Below are positions 6,406 through 13,376 of a stretch of DNA of 13,916 bases, in pieces; position 1 is the stretch's first letter, and each line of letters opens with the position of its first letter. The position numbers and the translations under genes were made by a program. Source of the stretch: an archaeon RBG_16_50_20 (lineage in GTDB: Archaea; Thermoproteota; Bathyarchaeia; 40CM-2-53-6); assembly GCA_001768965.1 (NCBI GenBank), contig MEMY01000071.1, positions 23,317 through 37,232 of the forward strand, in the 5' to 3' direction. The notes below the pieces were generated by a model. That model did not search any database and was not told the DNA's origin. It saw nothing but the letters and a program-made list of their open reading frames with translations.

Positions 6406-8541
6406 TCATTCTGCTCGATCAGCCTGATAGATTTTCCAGAGTACTGTGGCCGGGTGAAGCACGCGAAGCGACGTGCCGTGCTCGATCTGCATCTTGCAGA
6501 CACTGCTTTCGGTTATGATCAGGTTGCGGTTCATTGCCTTGAGTCGCGTGAACAATGTCTCACCGACAGCCATCGATACATCATAGCCCTCGACTCCGAC
6601 CTTGAATCCGAATGTTCCCGCAATTCCACAGCAAGTGCTGTATCTGACTGTCTGCAAATCCAGACCCGCATATCTCAGAACCTGAAACGAAGGAGAGGTC
6701 CCGTAGACACTTCGCGTGTGGCATGGTGCATAGTACACGGCGGGCTCGATAGAGGTCTTCGGCCGAGCTACCTTCAAGCTTCCTCCTCTCTGCAGCTCAA
6801 GGAGGTATTCGAAGAGGTCGTGCGAGTGAGCCGCCACTAGATTCGCATCAGGAGACCCAAGTAGGCGTGGATAGAGTTCTCTAAGGCAATAGGTTGCGGT
6901 TGGTTCGGAGGAAATTATTTCGCAACCGTTGCGAACGGCGTCTGCAAGATGACGAACGTTGAATGCTGCTGCTTGCGTCGTTCGTTTCACGTCACCGTAG
7001 AGAAATGCAGGGATCCCGCTTCCAATCTGTTCGGGCAAAATCACTTTGCAATCGTTAGCCTCTAGGATTCCCACGACGGCTTTTCCAATTTCAGGTTCAC
7101 ACATGTCAGCGAAGGTATCAACGAAATACGCAACGGTTCGAGAAGCGTTACCCAAGTGAGGACGGAACCATTTCTTGAAGGTGTGTCGCGTGAACTTTGG
7201 AAATGGTCTTCTCGCGTCTATGCCAATGAGGCTCTGAAGAACGTGTCGAAAGATCTGTCTTCTCAACATAAAGTTGGATAACGGCGCCATCACACTTGCA
7301 AGGCTGACGAATGTTTCGTAGCTGCAGAGCGTGCGGTTAATCGATGTCTGTCCGTGACTTTCTGTGTAGCGTTCCTTGACGCGAGCAATGAGTAGTGGGA
7401 TGTCGATGTCTACCGGGCAGGCTTCTTGGCAGAGACCGCAGGCGATGCATAGAGGTGCGAATTTTCCTGCGTCATCTGGGGTTGCGGTGTACTCGGTCCA
7501 TGGAATTCCGATAGGCCCTGTGTAAATGTGGCCGAAAACGTGACCGCCGAAGATCCGGAAGGTTGGACAAATGTCACTGCACGCTCCGCAACGTAGACAG
7601 TACAGTGCTTCTCGGAATTCATGATCCGCACGCATTCTAGAGCGGCCATTGTCGAGGAGGACGACGTGATGTTCCTGCTGTTGTCCATTCTGCGCGAGCT
7701 TGCTCCCCCCTCTCATCAGGGTAACGTAGCTTGTGAGTCTGCGACCTGCACCACTCATGATGAGGGGTTGCATGAGCGTGAAGGCGTCTGTTGTGCTAGC
7801 AATGATCTTCTCCACTCCAAACATGGTGATTGTCATTCTAGGCAATGCGGTGACTAGTCGCGCGTTACCTTCATTGGTCACTAGGAGGATGGCACCCGAA
7901 TCAGCGATCGCAAAATTAGCGCCTGTTATCCCCACATCTGCATTCAAGAAGTCCTCTCGGAGTGACTCCCTTGCGACTGCCGTGATCTGCGCGGGGTCGG
8001 GTGGTATCTCCCTGCCCAAATTCTTTGAGAAGAGGTCAGTTACTTCTTCAACACTCATGTGGATGGCAGGCGCGACCATGTGGGACGGGCGCTGTTTAGC
8101 TAATTGAACTATCCTCTCACCCAAGTCCGTCTCGACAACATCAAAACCCGCTGCCTCCAGATGTTGCCTAAGGTCAATCTCCTCGCTGGTCATCGATTTC
8201 GCTTTCACTATTCGCGTCGCACCTGCTACGCGCACCAGGTCGATGACTATGCTGATTGCGGTGGCCGCATCTGGTGCGAGATGCACAATGGTTCCCGACG
8301 ACCTAGCGTTTCTTATGAAACTCTGGAGGTTCTCGTCAAGTCGATCTATCGCTTCCCGTTTGATTCGCCTTGCCTCGCGCAAAAGATCTTGGCTTTCTGG
8401 AAACTGGGCGTATGCCTTCTCGGCGCTCTCCCTTCCCCCCTCCGTTCCAACATAGAGTGCAGTCCTTCTGCGTGTGTCCGCAAGGCCTGCCCTGATTTTC
8501 GCGAGGAGTTGTTCGTGAGCTTCGGAGCGCACTTGGTCCAA
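6406..8541 (-). CDS. Fused Lut/Lld-type iron-sulfur oxidoreductase (LutB-like plus GlpC-like CCG domains)
   Basis: The 711 residues join proteins that are usually separate. Residues about 70-305 are a LUD domain (ITGANFAIADSGAILLVTNEG, 205-225) as in LutB/LldF. Next come two [4Fe-4S] motifs, C315-C318-C321-C325-Pro and C365-C368-C371-C375-Pro. The C-terminus is a CCG-type region as in LutA/GlpC/HdrB. Its first repeat lacks the CCG (QIGSGIPAF, 505-513). The second has C607, C637-C638-G639 (TCCGIAGTFGF) and ESSVCKMQIE (678-687), where the first Cys of CxxC is Ser679. The tail closely resembles that of GlpC. With LutC it probably oxidises a 2-hydroxy acid such as lactate to the 2-oxo acid; no flavoprotein dehydrogenase gene is adjacent. 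The start is TTG at 8541, with GGAGA overlapping the lutC stop; the gap is five bases. A GTG at 8532 is an alternative. Confidence 0.88.
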   Translation of the reverse strand: MDQVRSEAHEQLLAKIRAGLADTRRRTALYVGTEGGRESAEKAYAQFPESQDLLREARRIKREAIDRLDENLQSFIRNARSSGTIVHLAPDAATAISIVIDLVRVAGATRIVKAKSMTSEEIDLRQHLEAAGFDVVETDLGERIVQLAKQRPSHMVAPAIHMSVEEVTDLFSKNLGREIPPDPAQITAVARESLREDFLNADVGITGANFAIADSGAILLVTNEGNARLVTALPRMTITMFGVEKIIASTTDAFTLMQPLIMSGAGRRLTSYVTLMRGGSKLAQNGQQQEHHVVLLDNGRSRMRADHEFREALYCLRCGACSDICPTFRIFGGHVFGHIYTGPIGIPWTEYTATPDDAGKFAPLCIACGLCQEACPVDIDIPLLIARVKERYTESHGQTSINRTLCSYETFVSLASVMAPLSNFMLRRQIFRHVLQSLIGIDARRPFPKFTRHTFKKWFRPHLGNASRTVAYFVDTFADMCEPEIGKAVVGILEANDCKVILPEQIGSGIPAFLYGDVKRTTQAAAFNVRHLADAVRNGCEIISSEPTATYCLRELYPRLLGSPDANLVAAHSHDLFEYLLELQRGGSLKVARPKTSIEPAVYYAPCHTRSVYGTSPSFQVLRYAGLDLQTVRYSTCCGIAGTFGFKVGVEGYDVSMAVGETLFTRLKAMNRNLIITESSVCKMQIEHGTSLRVLHPATVLWKIYQADRAE

Positions 8542-8546
8542 AGTTG

Positions 8547-9137
8547 CTAGTCTCCCGGAAGTTCCTCGTCGATAAGGAGGACGTGCAAGTCTCTTGGTCC
8601 GTGCACTCCGAGAATTACCATGTCGCCGATGTCCGCAGTCCTGCTTGAAGCCGAGATAAGTGACACGGTCACTCCTCCGCCGCTCTGTGACAAGACTTCG
8701 GAAACATAGGCTTCAGCTTCACGAAGCGAGGAAACTAGCCTCGAACGCGATACGAGTGCGACGTGTATCTTCGGAAGGGCGGTCACCAAACGCTCTGATT
8801 CGTCCCAGGTGGTTGTGACTAATGTACCAGTTTCCGCGACCGCTAGATCAACTACGGATATTCCGATCTCGACAATCTTCAGCATTGAAAAAAAGTCTTC
8901 GCGTCCCATGTTCGCTTGACTTGCAACTTCGAATCTGGGCGAGGGAGAACCAAGAGGGAAGAGCAGGGAAGAAAGGCGATGACCAGACACAGCTATCCGC
9001 TTTGCCTGTACAACCTCAGCCAATTTGCCGACATAGTCTCGAACTTCGGACAGTTTTGAAACCAAGGTAAAACGGCTGCCGACTGACTGCAATTGAGCAG
9101 CAAACTGGGACGTGAGGGTCTCTTGGGTCAACGTCAC
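8547..9137 (-). CDS. lutC: LUD-domain protein, LutC/LldG-like
   Basis: 196 residues, a single LUD (DUF162) domain of the LutC/LldG type. The core motifs DLAVAETGTLVTTTW (about 97-111), ESERLVTALPKIHVALV and the closing DIGDMVILGVHGPRDLHVLLID are typical. It is the small subunit of the LutABC lactate-oxidation system and lies directly upstream of the fused Fe-S subunit, with a five-base gap, so the two form an operon. The start is GTG at 9137, preceded by GAGGT seven bases upstream. The GTG overlaps the TGA of an eight-codon reading frame (9160-9134), which has its own good Shine-Dalgarno. Nothing in the sequence distinguishes lactate from other 2-hydroxy acids. Confidence 0.88.
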   Translation of the reverse strand: MTLTQETLTSQFAAQLQSVGSRFTLVSKLSEVRDYVGKLAEVVQAKRIAVSGHRLSSLLFPLGSPSPRFEVASQANMGREDFFSMLKIVEIGISVVDLAVAETGTLVTTTWDESERLVTALPKIHVALVSRSRLVSSLREAEAYVSEVLSQSGGGVTVSLISASSRTADIGDMVILGVHGPRDLHVLLIDEELPGD

Positions 9138-9160
9138 TGGTCGACCTCGAGTAGCATCAT
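9134..9160 (-). other. Possible eight-codon leader frame overlapping lutC start (GTGA)
   Basis: ATG ATG CTA CTC GAG GTC GAC CAG TGA encodes MMLLEVDQ. It is preceded by GGTGA four bases before the ATG, an archaeal Shine-Dalgarno with good spacing. Its TGA overlaps the lutC GTG in a GTGA junction, the arrangement seen in translational coupling. It may be a minigene that sets lutC translation, or a chance frame. Confidence 0.25.
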
Positions 9161-9260
9161 GGTCTCACCCTTGATGGAAAGCTATGTGCTTTCTGGCCGT
9201 CGAGAGCTTCGAGAATTAGTCTTAGCCTAGTGAATAATCGGACGAATGTACTCTTTGAAG

Positions 9261-9269
9261 AAATAAGTA
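9261..9269 (+). promoter_or_regulatory. Possible TATA element for the dehydrogenase-transcarbamylase-acdA operon
   Basis: AAATAAGTA lies about 70 bases before the ATG at 9337, giving a predicted transcript start near 9291 and a leader of about 45 bases. It is the best AT-rich block on the plus strand of the divergent region 9138-9336, but it departs from the GTTTAAT-like boxes elsewhere in the window. Confidence 0.25.
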
Positions 9270-9336
9270 GAAAGAATCCGACAACCCCAGAGCGGTTTGA
9301 ACACAAGATTGGATGCACAGATAGGTAGTGATTGAA

Positions 9337-10485
9337 ATGCGCATTTTAGTTCTTGGAGGAGCAGGCTACATGGGCAGAGTTGCCGCGTACCTACTCGCAA
9401 AACATGGAAAGGCGGAGGTTCGAGTCACTAGCCGATCGCAGGACAAAGCCAAGAAGGCTGCTGATGAGGTGAACAAGCGAATCGGTAGCGCTCTGGTGAA
9501 ACCCGAAGCAGTAGACGTCGAAAGCAAGGATGATCTGAAACGGTCGATGCGAAATGCTGACGTTGTAGTCAACTGCGTCGGGCCCTATTACAAGTACGGA
9601 TTAAACACGATCAAAGCGGCGATAGAGCTCGGCGTGAGATACACCGACATCTGCGATGAACTAGTCGCGGCCAAGGAAATAGTCAAACTCGATGGGGATG
9701 CTAAGAAGGCGAAGACGACAATCCTTACTTCGCTAGGCAGCAGTCCCGGCCTGTCCAACATACAAGTCCAGTACAGCGCAAAGAGAATGGATTCCGTTAG
9801 CGACGTGCACATTGCTTGGACGTCAAGTCAAACTGATCCATTCGGCCCATCGGTCATGAAACATTGTCTACACTGTTACAGTTCACCGCACCAATTCATC
9901 GACGGTCAACTCGTTCAGGTTGCTCCATTCTCGGGTAGGCAGTTGGTGGAGTTTCCGCCTCCTGTCGGGAAAGTTGACGTTGTCTACTTTGACCATCCAG
10001 AGGTCCTGACAATTCCGATGTATGTGAAGGGTGTCAAGAATGTGACAGTACGGGGAGGCATATTCCCGGGAGACATTCATGATCTCATCGAGAGTTGGGT
10101 CAAAGCCGGCGCTAGCTTGATGGATGACTATGATGTTGACGGGACTAACGTCGCTGCAGTTGATTTCCTTACATCTGTTGCCATGAAGATCATGCAAGGT
10201 AAGAAGGACCTGCCCGCTGTTGCCGCGCAGAGGATAGAGATTGTTGGCAAAGTTGGGGGGGAGAGTGTTACCCACGTTCATGCTTCTGTTGGAACCATGG
10301 CAAGCGGAACTATCCTGCCGCTTTTCGTAGCAACAATGATGCTTGGAGAAGGCAAAATCAAGGACTACGGTGTTCTCCCACCAGACGCAATCGACCCGGA
10401 CCTATTCTTCGAGGAGTTCAAGAAACGTCGTGGCGCTCAATACACTCAAGTAGGTGCCATGTTCGATTTCAGAAAGACCAACTAG
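9337..10485 (+). CDS. Saccharopine dehydrogenase-like NAD(P)-binding oxidoreductase
   Basis: It has an N-terminal Rossmann fold with MRILVLGGAGYMGRVAAYLL and a dinucleotide-binding GxGxxG. NADVVVNCVGPYYKYG follows at the end of the Rossmann sheet, then TSLGSSPGLSNI, the family's GxxPGlsN loop. This is the layout of the saccharopine dehydrogenase/carboxynorspermidine synthase-like superfamily at a normal length (382 residues). I chose the ATG at 9337: MRILVLGGAG is the usual family start and GTGAT lies four bases upstream. A GTG at 9328 would add three residues. It is followed after 12 bases by the transcarbamylase gene, so both are in one operon that continues into acdA. The true substrate is not readable from sequence; many such proteins are only annotated by family. 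An amino-acid dehydrogenase role is suggested by the neighbouring transcarbamylase. Confidence 0.8.
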   Translation: MRILVLGGAGYMGRVAAYLLAKHGKAEVRVTSRSQDKAKKAADEVNKRIGSALVKPEAVDVESKDDLKRSMRNADVVVNCVGPYYKYGLNTIKAAIELGVRYTDICDELVAAKEIVKLDGDAKKAKTTILTSLGSSPGLSNIQVQYSAKRMDSVSDVHIAWTSSQTDPFGPSVMKHCLHCYSSPHQFIDGQLVQVAPFSGRQLVEFPPPVGKVDVVYFDHPEVLTIPMYVKGVKNVTVRGGIFPGDIHDLIESWVKAGASLMDDYDVDGTNVAAVDFLTSVAMKIMQGKKDLPAVAAQRIEIVGKVGGESVTHVHASVGTMASGTILPLFVATMMLGEGKIKDYGVLPPDAIDPDLFFEEFKKRRGAQYTQVGAMFDFRKTN

Positions 10486-10497
10486 GAGAAGAGGAGA

Positions 10498-11427
10498 ATG
10501 TTTCGTGGAAGAGACTGCCTCAGTCTGATGGATTATTCGCGAGTTGAGATCGAAACCATACTTGCCACGGCGACAGATCTGAAACAGAAGTGGAGGCGAC
10601 GTGAACCTCATGAATATCTTCGAGGAAGAACCGTGGCAGTCCTATTCGAGAAGCCTTCAACCAGGACCAGAATATCCTTCCAAGCGGCCATAGCGCATCT
10701 CGGCGCCCAAAGTTTCTACATGCGGCCGGATGAACTCCAACTTGCGAGAGGAGAACCAGTAAAAGATACTGCTAGAGTGATTGACAGATACTGCGATGCC
10801 TTAGTCATGCGCACATTCGGTCAAGATCGAATAGAAGAATTCGCGAAATACATGGAAAAACCTGTCATAAACGCGTTGACAGACCTCACTCATCCGTGCC
10901 AAGGGCTCGCGGATCTTCTGACAATAACCGAGCACAAAGCGAAACTGGACGGAGTCAAAGTCTGCTACGCAGGCGACGTATGGAACGTATGCCACAGCCT
11001 GATCGTCGCTGCATCCATCTTCGGATTCACACTACACGTTGCACGACCCAAGGGCTACGAACCCAACGATAGAATCATGAAATTTGCCACAGACAGGGCC
11101 AAGGCCACAGGCGCGCAGATCGTCATTACAGATGACCTCAAGCAGGCTGTGAAAGAAGCCGATGTCCTTTACGCGAACACATGGCACAGCATGGGAGGAC
11201 CGGAAAAAGAGAAAGAGAAACGCCTGAAGGATTTTGCTCCCTACCAGCTCAACTCCGAAGTCGCTCGAGGCGCCAAACCGGACTACATCTTCATGCACTG
11301 TCTGCCAGGGTACCGAGGGGAAGAAATGACTGAAGAAATAGTTGAAGGCCCACACTCCGTGGTCTGGGACCAAGCCGAGAATCGCATGCATACCGAGAAA
11401 GCCGTATTGACCCTGACAATGATCTGA
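10498..11427 (+). CDS. argF: Ornithine carbamoyltransferase family protein with altered substrate-side residues
   Basis: 309 residues, normal for OTC. The carbamoyl-phosphate side is intact: FEKPSTRTRISF (50-61), MRTF (R105), HPCQGLADLLT (132-142) and HCLPGYRGEE (267-276). The ornithine side differs. The usual GDxNN loop reads GDVWNVCHSL (159-168), keeping N163 but placing Trp162 beside it. The segment that is usually DxWxSMG reads NTWHSMG (227-233), so the conserved ornithine-contacting Asp (D231 in E. coli, D263 in human OTC) is Asn227 (codon AAC). S231 and M232 are retained. NRMHTEKAVL has Glu where Gln is usual. It may be a genuine OTC tolerating Asn or a transcarbamylase for another amine. 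The symbol is given on family grounds only. The start is ATG at 10498 with a purine run TAGGAGA at the preceding stop. It lies between the dehydrogenase and acdA in an operon. No other arginine gene is visible. Confidence 0.85.
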   Translation: MFRGRDCLSLMDYSRVEIETILATATDLKQKWRRREPHEYLRGRTVAVLFEKPSTRTRISFQAAIAHLGAQSFYMRPDELQLARGEPVKDTARVIDRYCDALVMRTFGQDRIEEFAKYMEKPVINALTDLTHPCQGLADLLTITEHKAKLDGVKVCYAGDVWNVCHSLIVAASIFGFTLHVARPKGYEPNDRIMKFATDRAKATGAQIVITDDLKQAVKEADVLYANTWHSMGGPEKEKEKRLKDFAPYQLNSEVARGAKPDYIFMHCLPGYRGEEMTEEIVEGPHSVVWDQAENRMHTEKAVLTLTMI

Positions 11428-11453
11428 TGCGACAAGAACGCAATCACGGGTGA

Positions 11454-12896
11454 ATGCGGATTTCGCTAGCTGCAACGAGTAAACAGCTCAGTGCTCTTGA
11501 CTTTCTTTTCAAGCCTGATTCAATCGCGGTCATCGGCGCGTCGCATGATCCTGAGAAGTTCAGCGGCTGGATACTTCCAGGAATGCTCCAAGTGGGCTAC
11601 AAGGGAAGGATCTACCCGATCAACCCGAAGCGCTCAGAGATCTCAGGTCTCAAGTGCTACGCATCCTTATCGAGTCTGCCGGAAGTCCCAAAGCTGGCAT
11701 TGATCACAATCCCCGGTGCTGGCGTGAAGCAGATTCTTTCTGATTGCATCAAAGCAGGCGTCAAAGCTTCCATCATAATCACATCCGAGATTCAGTATGA
11801 AACATCCGACCCAAACAAAGAACGGATCGAGCTCGTGGGAGAAGCACGAAGGAACGGCATGAGGATATGTGGCCCAAACTGCGAGGGAGTCATATACCTC
11901 AAAACCGGCACTTGGGCCACTTTTCTCTCTCATCCATCACCCCTTCAAGGCGAGATCGCGTTCGTTACTCAGAGCGGAGGCGTAGGCGAGTTTGTGCTCC
12001 ACAAGCTGTGGGAGAGGCAAGTGGGCGCGAGCGGATGGGTGTCTTCGGGTAATGAGATGGACCTTCAGGTTGCGGACTACATAGAATACTTCGCCAAAGA
12101 CGATGAGACGAAAGTCATTTCGGTCTTTCTGGAAGCCGCACGAGATGGTCCGAAGTTTATTCGCGCCGCGCGCCTAGCGTTCGAGGAGCAGAAACCCCTA
12201 GTTATCCTAAAGGTGGGCAGATCTGAACGCGCCCGCAGGACCGCTCTCACACACACCGGAGCGATCGCGGGCAGGTTTGGGGTCTACATGGGTCTGTTCC
12301 GGCAACTAGGAATCGTCAGAGCGAGGAACCTGCAGGAACTCATCGAACTACCATTGGCATTGGTTTGGGAACCCCTTCCCGCAGGCAATCGAGTAGGCAT
12401 AGTAGCGGATTCAGGTGGGATGGCAGCTCTCTTCGCAGACCAGGTCTCACAGGAAGGCCTTTCCATACCAGATCTAGAGGAGCAAACACGAGCGCGGTTA
12501 GCAGAGGTCCTGCCTTCCAAGGCCAAAGCAACCAACCCGCTTGACATCACGGCCTTGGTTGGACCAAAAGAAATCGTGGGCATTTTGGAATCGATCGGTC
12601 CCATTATGCTCAATGACAAAACGTGTGACATGTTGATTCTAGGTGTGAGCTACTGGCCTCGGACAGTATTCTTCGAAGCACTCGAAGCGCTGGGAAGATT
12701 GTACAAGATTGCCAACGAATTGGGAAAACCACTCATCCCCGTGTTCACAGCCATAACGCCCAAGACTCATAGCGACCTCCTCTCCAGGGCTGCTGAGTTG
12801 AAGCTGCCAATCTACCTAACGCCTGAAACGGCCGTCGCGAGCGCGCGTGCACTCGCTGAATATAGTGAAGCCCGACGTGAAGGTCTGGACAGCTAG
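11454..12896 (+). CDS. acdA: ADP-forming acetyl/acyl-CoA synthetase, alpha subunit
   Basis: 480 residues in three parts: a CoA-binding Rossmann domain (about 15-150; PDSIAVIGASHDPEKFSG, and GPNCEGVIY at 140-148); a first succinyl-CoA-synthetase-like domain (about 165-300; EIAFVTQSGGVGEF, SSGNEMDLQVADYIEYF); and a second one (about 310-470; VGIVADSGGMAALFAD, NPLDIT). The catalytic His is H267 in ALTHTGAIAG, the phosphohistidine loop of the alpha subunit. Glu227 lies in SVFLEAARDG, where the family also has Glu. With AcdB it turns acyl-CoA, ADP and phosphate into acid, CoA and ATP. It lies 26 bases after the transcarbamylase and is probably co-transcribed with it, although its beta subunit is on the opposite strand near iorAB. 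The start is ATG at 11454, preceded by GGGTGA with almost no spacing, so the exact start is less certain. Length is at the upper end for lone alpha subunits. Confidence 0.92.
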   Translation: MRISLAATSKQLSALDFLFKPDSIAVIGASHDPEKFSGWILPGMLQVGYKGRIYPINPKRSEISGLKCYASLSSLPEVPKLALITIPGAGVKQILSDCIKAGVKASIIITSEIQYETSDPNKERIELVGEARRNGMRICGPNCEGVIYLKTGTWATFLSHPSPLQGEIAFVTQSGGVGEFVLHKLWERQVGASGWVSSGNEMDLQVADYIEYFAKDDETKVISVFLEAARDGPKFIRAARLAFEEQKPLVILKVGRSERARRTALTHTGAIAGRFGVYMGLFRQLGIVRARNLQELIELPLALVWEPLPAGNRVGIVADSGGMAALFADQVSQEGLSIPDLEEQTRARLAEVLPSKAKATNPLDITALVGPKEIVGILESIGPIMLNDKTCDMLILGVSYWPRTVFFEALEALGRLYKIANELGKPLIPVFTAITPKTHSDLLSRAAELKLPIYLTPETAVASARALAEYSEARREGLDS

Positions 12897-13031
12897 GTTG
12901 CAGTCTTGAGAGACCTGTCTTGATTTCGACCCAGGCAGATACCGTGATAGCCAACCGGGGATTTTCATTGGCCAAAAGAAGTCGCCGCTATACCAGATTC
13001 GTGTGGAAGTAGCTTTGACGCGCAACCTACC

Positions 13032-13042
13032 GTTTAATATAG
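13032..13042 (+). promoter_or_regulatory. TATA box for the membrane-protein genes
   Basis: GTTTAATATAG is a good archaeal TATA-like element. A transcript start about 26 bases on, near 13063, would give a leader containing the GGAGG at 13074-13078. This separates the membrane-protein pair from the acdA operon that ends at 12896. The rest of the 194-base gap (12897-13090) shows no gene. Confidence 0.5.
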
Positions 13043-13090
13043 TATCTGAGTCGATTAGGCCCTACCGCTAGATGGAGGATTAGTAGAAAA

Positions 13091-13342
13091 TTGGCTAAGG
13101 GAACAAAAACCATTGTGAAGTTCGTAGGCATCGCATCACTCTTGCTGGGCATTGTCATGTTCATCATACCCTACATCATGGACGCAGCGAATAGAATGAT
13201 TCGAGACCCCTCCTGGTGGGAGACGCACAAAGGAGTTGTCGACTACTTCTGGGCAGGCAGCGACATGCTCTGGGTGTACGTCACCGGGATGGTAGTATTC
13301 GGACTAGTGCTCTTCGGCGTATCCTATGCACTCAAGGACTAG
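13091..13342 (+). CDS. Small two-helix membrane protein, unknown function
   Basis: 83 residues with two hydrophobic segments: about 9-28 (VKFVGIASLLLGIVMFIIPY) and about 60-80 (WVYVTGMVVFGLVLFGVSYA). The connecting loop (about 29-59) is rich in Trp and charge, with DPSWWETHKG and DYFWAGSD. The basic N-terminus (MAKGTKTIVK) suggests that it faces the cytoplasm, with the Trp-rich loop outside. The start is TTG at 13091. The GGAGG at 13074-13078 is 12 bases away, longer than ideal; a GTG at 13115 is the next in-frame choice. I recognise no family. A larger membrane protein gene follows after 34 bases, so the two probably share a transcript and perhaps a complex. Confidence 0.65.
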   Translation: MAKGTKTIVKFVGIASLLLGIVMFIIPYIMDAANRMIRDPSWWETHKGVVDYFWAGSDMLWVYVTGMVVFGLVLFGVSYALKD

Positions 13343-13376
13343 CACGAAACTCCATTGGACGGATGAGTGAAGAAAA

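Noticed and set aside
8104..8550. 148-codon plus-strand frame
   Set aside because: It is opposite the LUD domain of the fused Lut-type protein, whose family match is unambiguous. The product resembles nothing.
9883..10281. 132-codon minus-strand frame
   Set aside because: It is a shadow of the saccharopine-dehydrogenase-like gene, with no promoter, ribosome-binding site or family features.
11032..11475. 147-codon minus-strand frame
   Set aside because: It is antisense to the conserved C-terminal half of the transcarbamylase and has no support of its own.
12894..13029. Inverted 8-mers TAGGTTGC and GCAACCTA about 120 bases apart
   Set aside because: An 8-base match at this distance is expected by chance. 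There is no mobile-element gene or flanking duplication between or around them.
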